Shown piece by piece: positions 36,475-44,853 of a stretch of DNA of 64,000 nucleotides. Both the position numbers and the translations under genes were made by a program. How positions within the stretch are numbered: position 1 is the stretch's first letter; every line of letters begins with the position of its first letter. This stretch comes from Eubacterium sp. (GTDB lineage: Bacteria; Bacillota; Clostridia; Oscillospirales; Acutalibacteraceae): contig DVEP01000020.1 of assembly GCA_015655975.1 (NCBI GenBank), positions 130,364 to 194,363 of the forward strand, written 5' to 3'. The notes under the pieces are model-generated. The model searched no databases and had not been told where the DNA came from. It was given only the letters and a program-made list of their open reading frames with translations.

Positions 36475-37464
36475 TTATTCCAAAATTTCACGAATTGCTT
36501 TTTTAATACCCTCAGGGTCATAGCCCAAATGAGCGTACAATTCATAGCTGTCGCCAAGCGGAGGGAACTCGTCGTTCGGAATACCCAAACGCTTAAATTT
36601 AGCCTGCAATCCCTCGTCTGCCATAAGGTCTGAAACTGCGCTTCCGAGACCGTTGATTACAAAAGCGTCTTCTGCCGTAATGATTTTTCCCGTATCTTTG
36701 ATTGCGTCGCGAATTGCCTGCTTGTCAAGAGGACGAACTGTGTGCATATCTAAAACACGAACACCTATACCCTCTTTTTCAAGAGCGTTTGCCGCAGATA
36801 CTGCAAAAGCAACTGTACAACCGCACGCTACAACTGTAACATCGTTGCCTTCGTGTGCAATTATCGCTTTGCCTATTTCATAGTCATAGTCTTCTGTATA
36901 AACAAGCGGTTCTGCGCCGCGTGCAATTCTTATACACATCGGACCCGGGTAGTCAACACTTTTGCTAATCAACTTCACGCACTGATTTGCGTCTGCCGGA
37001 ATAACATAGGTCATATTCGGTAGAGTACGCATTATAGCGATATCCATAATATTGTAGTGGGTAGGACCGCTTGCCGAAGTCAAACCTGAGTGAGTATTTA
37101 CAATACGAACAGGCAAGTTCGGGTAGCACACATTTGTATGTACCTGGTCAAGTGTACGCAAAGCAAGGAAAGGTCCGAAACCGTTAATGTACGGAATTTT
37201 TCCGCAAAGAGCAAGTCCCGAAGCAATACCTACCTGGTCCATCTCTGCAATACCTACAGGCAGCATACGGTCTGGGTGTTTTAAACGAAACTCATTTTCT
37301 TTGCCAGCATATCCGCCGTCCGCCGTAACGAACACTATACGCTCGTCTGTTTCTGCCAATTCCTGCAATTCTTCTACCCACATATCACGGGCAGAAGCTG
37401 CAACCAACATATCTAAATGTCCGAGTTCAAGTTCGCCTTCAAATGTTTTAACTGTCTTGTTCAT
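36475..37464 (-). CDS. Transketolase C-terminal subunit (split enzyme)
   Basis: 329 residues, equivalent to the pyrimidine-binding and C-terminal domains. The cofactor-activating Glu lies in PVGIAEMDQVGIASGLAL, and ADGGYAGK, THSGLTSASGPTHYN and AFVINGLGSAVSDLM follow the family. With the N-terminal subunit upstream (5 bp away) it forms a thiamine-diphosphate transketolase that exchanges two-carbon ketol units between sugar phosphates. Split transketolases are common in Clostridia and often serve specialised sugar pathways. Cytoplasmic. Confidence 0.94.
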   Translation of the reverse strand: MNKTVKTFEGELELGHLDMLVAASARDMWVEELQELAETDERIVFVTADGGYAGKENEFRLKHPDRMLPVGIAEMDQVGIASGLALCGKIPYINGFGPFLALRTLDQVHTNVCYPNLPVRIVNTHSGLTSASGPTHYNIMDIAIMRTLPNMTYVIPADANQCVKLISKSVDYPGPMCIRIARGAEPLVYTEDYDYEIGKAIIAHEGNDVTVVACGCTVAFAVSAANALEKEGIGVRVLDMHTVRPLDKQAIRDAIKDTGKIITAEDAFVINGLGSAVSDLMADEGLQAKFKRLGIPNDEFPPLGDSYELYAHLGYDPEGIKKAIREILE

Positions 37465-37469
37465 ATTGT

Positions 37470-38339
37470 TCAGCTCCTTTCAATTTCCTGTTCAATTTCA
37501 TCCAAACGGGCAAGGCACTTCTCGAGAAGTTGAGGCGGCATAGGACGAAGATGACAGTTAGGTGTGTTTTCAAGGTCCGGAATAGTTTCCGCTTTTCTTG
37601 TATTTGAAATGATAGCAATCGGTTTACGGCGAATTTGAGAGTCGGACGCCGGTAACGAGTGCAACGTCTTCAATATTTCTTCCATATTGTGTCCGTCAAT
37701 GCTGATGACATCCCAACCGAATGCTTCTAACTTCTTATCCAGCGGGTCGATATTCATAATATCTTTTGTCCATCCTGTTGCTTCAATTTGGTTCTTGTCC
37801 GTAATCATAACGATATTGCCGAGTTGGTAGTGACCTGCCGCCATAATTGCTTCCCAGTTTGAACCTTCCTGCAATTCGCCGTCGCCTGTCATACAGAAAA
37901 CTCTATAGTCTTTTTTGTCAATTCTGCCTGCAAGAGCCATACCTACTGCAAGAGCCATACCCTGACCGAGAGAACCTGTTGAAGCGTCGATACCCGGCAA
38001 ATACAGATAGTTCGGGTGCATACCGAAACGACCGTGAATTTGGTTGTACTCCGACCACAACTCCTCTTTCGTATAGAGCCCCAAATCTACCAAAACATTG
38101 TAAAGCATGTGAGCGCAGTGTCCTTTTGAAAGAACAAACCTGTCTCGGTCGGGGTTACGAGGGTCTTTCGGGTCAAAGTTCAACACATCGTAATACAGCG
38201 CCGTAACCATATCTGTCATTGACATACCTCCGCCTAAATGTGCGTAAGGCAGTTTGGATGTTGTGATACAAATATCTCTGCGTATTTGATTTGCTTTGAG
38301 TCTGAGTTCTTTTACAAGCTCAGGACTTAATTCTTTCAT
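37470..38339 (-). CDS. Transketolase N-terminal subunit (split enzyme)
   Basis: 289 residues, carrying the thiamine-diphosphate-binding half. The ThDP motif is MTGDGELQEGSNWEAIMAAGHYQLGN (GDG at about 150 to N near 174), and substrate-site histidines are in PYAHLGGGMS and RFVLSKGHCAH. GSLGQGMALAVGMAL is conserved. Its AGGAGG-type start is at 38339, 85 bp after the sugar transporter gene, and the C-terminal subunit follows at 5 bp. The pair needs the product of the thiamine operon further along this window as cofactor. Confidence 0.94.
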   Translation of the reverse strand: MKELSPELVKELRLKANQIRRDICITTSKLPYAHLGGGMSMTDMVTALYYDVLNFDPKDPRNPDRDRFVLSKGHCAHMLYNVLVDLGLYTKEELWSEYNQIHGRFGMHPNYLYLPGIDASTGSLGQGMALAVGMALAGRIDKKDYRVFCMTGDGELQEGSNWEAIMAAGHYQLGNIVMITDKNQIEATGWTKDIMNIDPLDKKLEAFGWDVISIDGHNMEEILKTLHSLPASDSQIRRKPIAIISNTRKAETIPDLENTPNCHLRPMPPQLLEKCLARLDEIEQEIERS

Positions 38340-38424
38340 AATAAAAACCTCCTGTATTTATTGGAATTTATATAATTAAAAGTCTTTTAATTTATTGACT
38401 ATAATTACCGAAAACTTATTTAAT

Positions 38425-39843
38425 TTAATCGACAATATACTCTCCGCGTTCTTTTAAATCGCCTATGATTTGAGCGTGAAGTTTGTCGTCTAATTTATAG
38501 AAAAAGAAAATCACAAAACTCAAAAGAGCAAGACCTGCAGGAATTAAATTCATTGTGATATTGATAGCGTTCAAAGCTCCGTCTGTCTGAGTTTGAGCGC
38601 CTGCTGCATAGCCATTCACTTCCAACAGTGAAAGCAACATTGTCGGGGCAATAGCTCCGCCGAGTTTCATCATAAAACTTGTACCCGAAGAACTCAGTCC
38701 GTCTGCTCTTGCACCTGTTTTCCACTGACCGTACTCTACCGTATCGCCTATCATTCCGTACAGAAGTGATGTACAAAACCCGTTCATAGCACCTGCACAG
38801 AAAAGCAAAGCGATGACAACCGAAGGAGATGAGTTTGACGGATTTAAGAAAAACAAAATACTGTTCAAGACAAAACTTGTGCCGTAGCAAAACAGCAACG
38901 CACCTCTTTTGCCTCTGCAAAGTTTAATGAGGTATCCGCTGAAGAAAGCCGAAACTGCACAAATGATGCCGTTAATCGGAGCATATATTGAAAACAGTCC
39001 TGTATCGTCCCAGAAATATGTGAAGTAGTACATACCCGCCGTCATTCTGCCGTAGTTTAAGAACCCGTAAACTAAAAATGCTGTGCAAACTATCAGCAAC
39101 GGCGGATTTTTAAAGAAATTGCCCAAAACTTGTTTTGCGCCCATCTTTTGAGACGGCGGCGCTTTCACAACCTCTTTCGTCCCCAAAATACTTGTAAATA
39201 TGAACGGCACTGTTAAAAGACAAATTGTGAGGGCTGCCATTGAATAGCCCTGCGTTTTGCCTCCCTGTTCTGAAAAACGATTTACAAGCGGAAGAAACAT
39301 TGCATTTGTTGCTGCACAGGCTATTGAAGAAACAAAAATGCGGTGGCTTGAAAACGAAGCTCTTTCATTCGGATACGGAGAAATGACTCCGTTGAGTGCC
39401 GAGAAAGGAATATTCCACGCAGTCGCCGCAATGACTGCCAAAGCGTAAAGCACACAAGCGTATGTCGTACGCGCTCCTACACTCCAAGACGGGTGCGCCG
39501 TAAAAAGCAGTACCACTATCGGCATCAAACAAACAGCTCCGCCGAGCATCCACGGACGGTATCGTCCCATCTTGCTTTTTGTTCGGTCCGCCATTGAACC
39601 AATCATAGGGTCGTTTACTGCGTCCCAAATTCGACAAACCAAAAACAAAATCGCTACCGTCTGAGCAGGAATTAGCGCAATGTCTGTCATAAAAAACGCC
39701 AAAAACGAACTTATGAGCATCCAAGGCAGGTTGTAAACAAGTTCGCCCGACGCAAACGCCCATTTTCTGACTTCCGCGGTTTTTCCTTTGTAATAAGTCT
39801 GTTCTTTCATTGAATTTGCAATAGGTTTATTTTCATTGCTCAT
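38425..39843 (-). CDS. GPH-family (MelB-like) sugar:cation symporter
   Basis: 472 residues, about 12 membrane helices. The N-terminal segment WAFASGELVYNLPWMLISSFLAFF and the RIWDAVNDPMIGSMADRTKSKMGRYRPWML stretch are the clear signature of the glycoside-pentoside-hexuronide family; the Asp residues there bind the cation. These carriers import glycosides, pentosides or uronides with Na+ or H+. First gene of the operon ahead of the split transketolase, so its substrate is probably a pentose- or uronate-type sugar. A LysR regulator is divergent, 340 bp away. Confidence 0.92.
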   Translation of the reverse strand: MSNENKPIANSMKEQTYYKGKTAEVRKWAFASGELVYNLPWMLISSFLAFFMTDIALIPAQTVAILFLVCRIWDAVNDPMIGSMADRTKSKMGRYRPWMLGGAVCLMPIVVLLFTAHPSWSVGARTTYACVLYALAVIAATAWNIPFSALNGVISPYPNERASFSSHRIFVSSIACAATNAMFLPLVNRFSEQGGKTQGYSMAALTICLLTVPFIFTSILGTKEVVKAPPSQKMGAKQVLGNFFKNPPLLIVCTAFLVYGFLNYGRMTAGMYYFTYFWDDTGLFSIYAPINGIICAVSAFFSGYLIKLCRGKRGALLFCYGTSFVLNSILFFLNPSNSSPSVVIALLFCAGAMNGFCTSLLYGMIGDTVEYGQWKTGARADGLSSSGTSFMMKLGGAIAPTMLLSLLEVNGYAAGAQTQTDGALNAINITMNLIPAGLALLSFVIFFFYKLDDKLHAQIIGDLKERGEYIVD

Positions 39844-40095
39844 TGCAATTTCCTCTCATTTTTTATATGCTATGTACAATTCGTGAATTATCTGTTAGAA
39901 TAAATAAAAGCGAAAATCAATTTCTGTTTTTATTTCATTAGTTTTTTATTATTAACATTAAATTAAGTTCATAATAAATTCTAAATTGCAAATATTGAGC
40001 ATAATAGATAAAATTGTTTGAATTTTTCTTTTGTTTTCATTCATATTATATAATGCAAAATTGATTTAATCAAATATCAATACTTGATACTGAGG

Positions 40096-40114
40096 ATATT
40101 CATAAAATGAATAT
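40096..40114. promoter_or_regulatory. Candidate LysR binding site
   Basis: Perfect inverted repeat ATATTCAT-AAA-ATGAATAT in the 340-bp space between the divergent transporter and LysR genes (39844-40183). Size and position fit a LysR-type recognition site. A TTGTCA at 40115 just after it could be the regulator's -35. I see nothing else certain in this AT-rich gap. Confidence 0.5.
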
Positions 40115-40183
40115 TTGTCAAAAATTCCAATTTAATACGCAATTTTTTATATATTTTTTACAAAGAAAAAGAGGTGTTTTAAG

Positions 40184-41119
40184 ATGCAGTTAAAAGAACT
40201 CGAATATTTACTGAAAACTGTTGAATGCGGTTCTATCACAAAAGCCGCAGAACAGATGTTTATCAGTCAGCCGACGCTGACTAAAAACATACAAAGTTTA
40301 GAAAACGAATATAATATAAAGATTTTTCAGCGTGTAGCGTCGGGTGTAGAATTGACCGAGCAAGGAAAAGACTTTGTATATTATGCGCGCGAAGTAGTAG
40401 CGGCGGCAGAATCGCTGAACAACAACTTTTTCAGCGGAAATTCAAAACCCTCTGCGCGTCTTTATGTTGCCTCTCAATGTTTTGACTTTACTCACGATGT
40501 TTTTTTGAAAACCTATAAACAAAATGAAGGCAAAAACATAAGCGGCAGTTTGACTGAGACCGACAGGGACAATGTTGTTTCTATGGTAATTCAAAACGCC
40601 GCCGATTTGGGACTTTTCATTCGTACAAACTCTGACGGAAAAAGTTTTTTGTGGAAAACTCAGGCAAACCTGATTGATATTCATCACATTGCAACGGACC
40701 AAATTTTCATTTGCGTAGGTCCTGATTCTCCTCTATATGACAAAAAAGAAGTAACGATTGAAGATGCAAAAAAATACTCGTCTTTTGCTCTTGACATGAA
40801 AAACGCGTACAAACAAAACACCTATGTTGACAGCGGATTGAAACGCAAAAAGCAACAAAAAGTTTTCTTTTTCAATTCAATAGACGCCTGCAAGCACTTT
40901 TTGCTCAACACCGACATGGTTTTGTATATCAACAAATGGACTGCGGGATGTTTTGACAACTCTCAAATTCATGTTATCCCCATAGTTGACAACAATTCAA
41001 ACCCGTATAACAACGAGCTTGTTTGGTGCAAACGCGTTGGCGAACCGCTTTCTGCCGTTGACAGACAATTTTTGACAAATCTTTACAATCACTTCGGAAT
41101 TATCTGCCGAGATTTTTAA
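40184..41119 (+). CDS. LysR-family transcriptional regulator
   Basis: 311 residues. The N-terminal winged helix shows the family pattern QLKELEYLLKTVECGSITKAAEQMFISQPTLTKNIQSLE (about 2-40). The C-terminal effector domain (about 90-300) is a periplasmic-binding-protein-like fold. Such regulators sense a pathway metabolite. It is divergent from the transporter-transketolase operon, so that operon is its likely target. AAGAGGTG precedes the ATG at 40184. A terminator follows directly. Confidence 0.92.
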   Translation: MQLKELEYLLKTVECGSITKAAEQMFISQPTLTKNIQSLENEYNIKIFQRVASGVELTEQGKDFVYYAREVVAAAESLNNNFFSGNSKPSARLYVASQCFDFTHDVFLKTYKQNEGKNISGSLTETDRDNVVSMVIQNAADLGLFIRTNSDGKSFLWKTQANLIDIHHIATDQIFICVGPDSPLYDKKEVTIEDAKKYSSFALDMKNAYKQNTYVDSGLKRKKQQKVFFFNSIDACKHFLLNTDMVLYINKWTAGCFDNSQIHVIPIVDNNSNPYNNELVWCKRVGEPLSAVDRQFLTNLYNHFGIICRDF

Positions 41120-41127
41120 CTACACAT

Positions 41128-41165
41128 AAAAAACCTCTTGATGAATAAACATCAAGAGGTTTTTA
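41128..41165 (+). terminator. Terminator of the LysR gene
   Basis: Stem AAAAACCTCTTGATG / CATCAAGAGGTTTTT, 9 bp after the stop. Confidence 0.9.
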
Positions 41166-41275
41166 TTGTATGTCTGTACGACAAAAAATTATTTAATTAT
41201 ATAGTACAATAATTTGCATTATTTCATATATAGGTACTGCATTTAGTTCAATCTTGCCGTTGTTTTTGGATTTCT

Positions 41276-41596
41276 CTATATGCTTTTCAACAAATCTTTT
41301 GCCTGATTAACCGTTAAAACTTTTCCGCAAGACACAACTTTTCCGTTTACAACAAGCGACGGCGTTGACATCACACCGTATTGAGCCATTTGTGAAAAGT
41401 CCGTAATATGTCTGACATCTGCGTCTATACCGAGTTGATTTAATGCTTCAAGCGTGTTTTTCTCCAACTGATTGCACTTCTTACAACCTGAGCCGAGAAT
41501 TTCAACTGTTGCTTTCTTTAAACTTTTTTCTGCGTTACCTACAGACTTCACTCTGCAATTCAATTTCTCCTGCTTTTTCTTACCGAAAATACCCAT
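41276..41596 (-). CDS. Small thioredoxin-like redox protein
   Basis: About 106 residues from the ATG at 41596 behind AGGAGA; the longer frame runs into the permease gene. After a basic 30-residue N-tail comes a thioredoxin fold with a CxxC active site in EILGSGCKKCNQLEKN, and the cis-Pro loop STPSLVVNGKVV. This is the thioredoxin_3 type often encoded next to ArsP-like permeases. It probably reduces a disulfide or handles thiol-bound metalloids for that permease; this is inference. Last gene of the ArsR-permease operon, 10 bp after the permease. Confidence 0.88.
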   Translation of the reverse strand: MGIFGKKKQEKLNCRVKSVGNAEKSLKKATVEILGSGCKKCNQLEKNTLEALNQLGIDADVRHITDFSQMAQYGVMSTPSLVVNGKVVSCGKVLTVNQAKDLLKSI

Positions 41597-41606
41597 ATCT
41601 ATTCTC

Positions 41607-42569
41607 CTATATAAACAAATATTGAAATGTGTTAAATAAATATCCGACAGCAATTATTCCGACTGTACAAATGCCTGTAAAAACAACAAGTAATTTTGGT
41701 TTGACGGCTTTTCTCAACATTACCAAAGACGGCAAAGAAAGTGTTGTAACAGCCATCATAAAACTCAGCACTGTACCCAACTGAGCGCCTTTTGACAACA
41801 AAGCCTCTGCGATTGGCACCGTTCCGAAAATATCGGCGTACATAGGAATTCCGACAAGTGTTGCAAGAACAACGCCAAACGGATTGTTGGTACCGAGCAG
41901 ATTTTCAACCCATTCCTGAGGAATCCAATTGTGAATGACAGCCCCGATACCGACTCCTATCAAAATATACCAAAATACTTTTTTAAATGTAAATACGGTT
42001 TGTTCTGTCGCATATTTCCACCGTTCTCTTTGAGTCAACTCAGGCGACTCTATATCTACGCCCGAAGCATTTCTGACAAAATCCTCCACATATTTTTCCA
42101 TTTTAAATTTTTCTATTAAAGTACCGCCGATAATTGCAATTATCAGCCCTACGACAACATAGGCAACAGCGATTTTCCAGCCGAAAATTCCCGTCAGCAA
42201 AAGCAAACTTCCCAAATCTACCATCGGCGACGAAATTAAAAAAGAAAAGGTAACTCCGACAGGAAGTCCTGCGCTTGTAAAACCTATAAAAAGCGGAATT
42301 GACGAGCAAGAACAAAACGGCGTTACCGTACCGAGCAATGCCGCAACGGTATTTGCCCAAATACCATGAAAGCGTCCGAGCAGTTTTTTGCTTCGTTCGG
42401 GTGGGAAATAACTTTGAATATAACTAATCAAAAAAATAAGAAAACACAAAAGAATTGTAATTTTGACAGTGTCATAGACAAAAAAGTGAATACTTCCTCC
42501 TATTCGAGTGTCAATATCAAGACCTATTGCATTGAGCAAGTCTCCCGTCAACTCGTTCAGCCACTGCAT
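41607..42569 (-). CDS. ArsP/DUF318-type permease
   Basis: About 320 residues from the ATG at 42569; a TTG at 42617 lies inside the ArsR gene and is rejected. Eight or so membrane helices in two homologous halves. The signature GTVTPFCSCSSIPLFIGF, with the essential cysteines, and the second-half TLVGIPMYADIFGTVPIAEALL are diagnostic. ArsP exports trivalent organoarsenicals; relatives of this family may move other thiol-reactive compounds. It sits between an ArsR repressor and a thioredoxin-like protein, a common arrangement. Confidence 0.9.
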   Translation of the reverse strand: MQWLNELTGDLLNAIGLDIDTRIGGSIHFFVYDTVKITILLCFLIFLISYIQSYFPPERSKKLLGRFHGIWANTVAALLGTVTPFCSCSSIPLFIGFTSAGLPVGVTFSFLISSPMVDLGSLLLLTGIFGWKIAVAYVVVGLIIAIIGGTLIEKFKMEKYVEDFVRNASGVDIESPELTQRERWKYATEQTVFTFKKVFWYILIGVGIGAVIHNWIPQEWVENLLGTNNPFGVVLATLVGIPMYADIFGTVPIAEALLSKGAQLGTVLSFMMAVTTLSLPSLVMLRKAVKPKLLVVFTGICTVGIIAVGYLFNTFQYLFI

Positions 42570-42601
42570 TTTGAAAATCTCATTTTGTATAAAAGACCAA
42601 A

Positions 42602-42898
42602 CTACCGACACGAACAACTACCGTCCTTTTTGCAATTTAATTTTGATATAAAATCCTGAAACCCGATAAGTGTTTCTTCAGATATGGAATAATGCGTCCA
42701 TTTTCCGTCTTTGCGTGAATTTACCAATCCGCATTCGCACAAAATTTTCATATGATGCGACAAAGTCGGCTGCGTAATTTCGAAAGCCTCCAACAATTTG
42801 CATCCACACTTTTCGCCGTCTGACAACATTTCTACAATTTTCAATCGGTTGCAATCACCGAGCGCTTTGCATATCAAAGCGATATCCATTTCTTTCAT
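42602..42898 (-). CDS. ArsR-family metalloid-responsive repressor
   Basis: 98 residues. Winged helix with ICKALGDCNRLKIVEMLSDGEKCGCKLLEAFEITQPTLSHHMKIL. The CGC pair in EKCGCKLL is in the position of the ELCVC-type arsenic site, and the C-terminus ends with further cysteines (DGSCSCR), so three or more thiols could bind a soft metal or metalloid. It should repress its own operon through the inverted repeat overlapping the promoter. ATG at 42898 with GAGG upstream. Confidence 0.92.
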   Translation of the reverse strand: MKEMDIALICKALGDCNRLKIVEMLSDGEKCGCKLLEAFEITQPTLSHHMKILCECGLVNSRKDGKWTHYSISEETLIGFQDFISKLNCKKDGSCSCR

Positions 42899-42920
42899 AG
42901 TTAAACCTCACATAGATATT

Positions 42921-42956
42921 TGTCTATATGTTATCATACATATAGACAGTTGTCAA
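42921..42956 (-). promoter_or_regulatory. Promoter and ArsR operator of the permease operon
   Basis: Minus strand TTGACA (42956-42951), 17 bp, TAACAT (42933-42928). A perfect 10-bp inverted repeat, TGTCTATATG (42921-42930) / CATATAGACA (42939-42948), spans the spacer and -10 box, as expected for steric repression. Confidence 0.75.
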
Positions 42957-42990
42957 TATGTATTGAAATATTTTTTCTTGCTGATTTAAC

Positions 42991-43062
42991 GAGTTCTAAT
43001 CCACTTTGTTAAAGTTACATAATATAAAAGAAAAAGACACTGCTGAAAGCAATGTCTTTTTT
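42991..43062. repeat. Direct repeat, copy A, with terminator hairpin
   Basis: About 72 bp that recur at 43277-43346 with roughly four substitutions and a one-base gap. Both end in the hairpin AAAGACACTGC / GCAATGTCTTT flanked by A and T runs. Copy A looks like the downstream end of an earlier tRNA-Tyr unit. Confidence 0.8.
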
Positions 43063-43063
43063 G

Positions 43064-43276
43064 TAAGGGTGGACACTTTAGATGCCACTCAAAACGCGGG
43101 CGCATTACTAGCAAAAAAGAAAAACCTGCGGAGCGCGAATTGCTCACCGTAGGTGTGGTGGGAGAGGGTGGATTTTGTCGCAGAGCTTTGCCCTTTGGAC
43201 TAATGTCGAAACAGTCCGCAGGACTGTTTCTCTGTCGCTCCTTACCTCGCTTTGCTCGGTGTTCGCTCCCATTAGT
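43064..43276. other. Remnant between the repeats, with tRNA-Tyr 3' fragment and palindromic unit
   Basis: No gene. TGGTGGGAGAGGGTGGATT, the 3' end of tRNA-Tyr as written on the plus strand, recurs near 43155-43173 and then diverges. A GC-richer stretch follows with a hairpin AAACAGTCC-GC-GGACTGTTT (about 43209-43229), enclosed by ACTAATG and CATTAGT. It resembles a small palindromic repeat element inserted in a duplicated tRNA end. Confidence 0.5.
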
Positions 43277-43346
43277 GCGTTCTAATCCGCTTTGTTAAAG
43301 TTACATACATAAAAGAAAAAGACACTGCTAAAAGCAATGTCTTTTT
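43277..43346 (-). terminator. Direct repeat, copy B: terminator of the tRNA unit
   Basis: Second copy of the 72-bp repeat. Its hairpin (43316-43346) directly follows the CCA end of tRNA-Tyr on the minus strand, with the T-rich stretch CTTTTTCTTTTAT after it. Confidence 0.75.
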
Positions 43347-43430
43347 GGTGGGAGAGGGTGGATTCGAACCACCGAAGTCAGTGACGACAGATTTACAGTC
43401 TGTTCCCTTTGGCCGCTCGGGAACTCTCCC
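43346..43430 (-). tRNA. tRNA-Tyr (GUA)
   Basis: 85 nt including an encoded CCA. Acceptor arms GGGAGAG / CTCTCCC, discriminator A, anticodon GUA in ACTGTAAAT, T loop GGTTCGAATCC, and the long variable arm expected of tRNA-Tyr (GTCGTCACTGAC region). The queuosine enzyme QueH encoded elsewhere in the window would act on this GUN anticodon class. Downstream of tRNA-Thr. Confidence 0.97.
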
Positions 43431-43481
43431 ATATTGAGTTGTAGTTATATAAGTGCAGGTCCAAAAATGAACCTGCACACA

Positions 43482-43557
43482 TGGAGCTGGTGAACGGACT
43501 CGAACCCCTGACCTGCTGATTACAAATCAGCTGCTCTACCAACTGAGCTACACCAGC
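43482..43557 (-). tRNA. tRNA-Thr (UGU)
   Basis: 76 nt with encoded CCA. Acceptor GCTGGTG / CACCAGC, D arm GCTCAGTTGGTAGAGC, anticodon TGT in ATTTGTAAT, T loop GGTTCGAGTCC. First of a two-tRNA unit. A hairpin GTGCAGGT / ACCTGCAC (43453-43478) lies between the two tRNAs, perhaps for processing. Confidence 0.97.
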
Positions 43558-43573
43558 AACTCAACGCCCTAAT

Positions 43574-43602
43574 AATATAGCACACACACAAGGTATAGTC
43601 AA
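43574..43602 (-). promoter_or_regulatory. Promoter of the tRNA-Thr/tRNA-Tyr unit
   Basis: Minus strand TTGACT, 17 bp, TATATT, followed 16 bp later by tRNA-Thr. Confidence 0.8.
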
Positions 43603-43777
43603 CCCCTTTTTTGAAAAAAATTTATTTTTTTTTGCATTTTTTCTTTAAATCTTGATTTTATACAAAAACAATTAAATACAATATGGTTTAAAACAATATT
43701 TTTTGTTTTATTTCTTCTCAAATCTCACATTTTTGTATTCTTACCGTCCGCATTGTAAACTAAAGTTCGCCTAAAGG

Positions 43778-43807
43778 TTGACCAATTTGCAAGTTTTGTG
43801 ATAAAAT
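43778..43807 (+). promoter_or_regulatory. Promoter of birA
   Basis: TTGACC, 18 bp, TAAAAT, about 34 bp before the TTG start. Confidence 0.65.
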
Positions 43808-43840
43808 ATTTTACAAACAATTTATCGGAAGGTGTTTTTA

Positions 43841-44806
43841 TTGACTGCCAAAGAACATATTTTAAAACTTTTTGAAAACAATCGTGAAAAATACTACTCG
43901 GGACAGGAAATTGCCGAAAAACTAAATGTCAGCCGTACAGCAGTCTGGAAAGCCGTAAAGCAACTTCAGGCAGACGGCTACCGAATTAAAGCCGTTTCAA
44001 ACAAAGGATACTGTATGTCGACCGACAACGATATTGTATCAGCCGACAGTATCAAAAAATATTTAAAAGTTCCGATTGAAGAAATTTTGGTTTACAAAAC
44101 GGTAACTTCCACAAATGATTTGGCAAAGCAAAAAGCGATAAATTCAGCACCCGAAGGCACTGTAATCGTCGCAAGGGAACAAACGGCAGGCAGGGGCAGA
44201 AAAGGGCGCAGTTTTTACTCGCCGTCATCTACGGGCGTATATATTTCTGTTTTGCTCCGTCCCGAACTGACTGCCGAAAAAACATTGTACATCACAACAG
44301 CCGCCGCAGTCGCAGTTGCAAAAGCAATTGAAAAAGTATCGGGAAAAGAAGCGCAAATCAAATGGGTGAACGATATTTTTGTTGACGGCAAAAAAGTGTG
44401 CGGAATTTTGACCGAAGGCGCAATAGATTTTGAAACAGGCAAAATGCAGTACGCCGTTTTGGGAATAGGTGTAAACATTAAAAAGCCCGAAAGTGATTTT
44501 CCGAGCGAAATTCAAAATATTGCAGGCTCTGTTTTTGACACGACAGATGAAGAAGTTTCCTCAAAAATTGTGGCGGAAATTTTAAACAATTTTATGGCGT
44601 ACTACCAAGAACTTGAAAACAAGCCGTTTTATGACGAGTACAAAAAAAGAATGTTTTTAATCGGCAAACAGCTCACGGTTTACTCAGGCAAAGAAAGTTA
44701 CCCTGCCGTCGCAATAGATTTGGACGAAGAATTGTCGCTTGTTGTAAAAGATGAAAACGGCAGCATAAAAAAACTCAATACAGGCGAAGTAAGTATTAAA
44801 ATATAA
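43841..44806 (+). CDS. birA: Biotin-[acetyl-CoA-carboxylase] ligase / biotin repressor
   Basis: About 321 residues from the TTG at 43841, seven bases after GGAAGGTG. An N-terminal winged helix (about 5-65, GQEIAEKLNVSRTAVWKAVKQLQADGY) shows the bifunctional repressor class. The catalytic domain carries TSTNDLAK, the biotinyl-AMP loop EQTAGRGRKGRSF, KWVNDIFVDGKKVCGIL and a C-terminal SH3-like domain. It joins biotin to carboxylase carrier proteins and, with biotinyl-AMP, represses biotin genes. No biotin genes are seen in the window. Confidence 0.95.
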   Translation: MTAKEHILKLFENNREKYYSGQEIAEKLNVSRTAVWKAVKQLQADGYRIKAVSNKGYCMSTDNDIVSADSIKKYLKVPIEEILVYKTVTSTNDLAKQKAINSAPEGTVIVAREQTAGRGRKGRSFYSPSSTGVYISVLLRPELTAEKTLYITTAAAVAVAKAIEKVSGKEAQIKWVNDIFVDGKKVCGILTEGAIDFETGKMQYAVLGIGVNIKKPESDFPSEIQNIAGSVFDTTDEEVSSKIVAEILNNFMAYYQELENKPFYDEYKKRMFLIGKQLTVYSGKESYPAVAIDLDEELSLVVKDENGSIKKLNTGEVSIKI

Positions 44807-44820
44807 TATTACAAATAAAA

Positions 44821-44853
44821 AATAAGGACTGAAAATCAGTCCTTATTTTTTTA
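44821..44853. terminator. Shared terminator between birA and GNAT genes
   Basis: Stem AAATAAGGACTGA / TCAGTCCTTATTT with A and T runs on each side, between convergent genes. Confidence 0.85.

Noticed and set aside
36475..38339. Split transketolase as part of a sulfoquinovose (sulfo-transketolase) pathway
   Set aside because: Split subunits fit, but no sulfoquinovosidase, SQ isomerase or sulfo-sugar exporter type gene accompanies them.
42570..42617. TTG start 16 codons upstream for the ArsP permease
   Set aside because: It lies inside the last codons of arsR and lacks a ribosome site. The ATG at 42569 follows TGAGAT.
43272..43478. 68-codon minus-strand ORF containing VPERPKGTDCKSV
   Set aside because: It reads straight through tRNA-Tyr and its terminator. 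This peptide is a well-known false product of tRNA genes.
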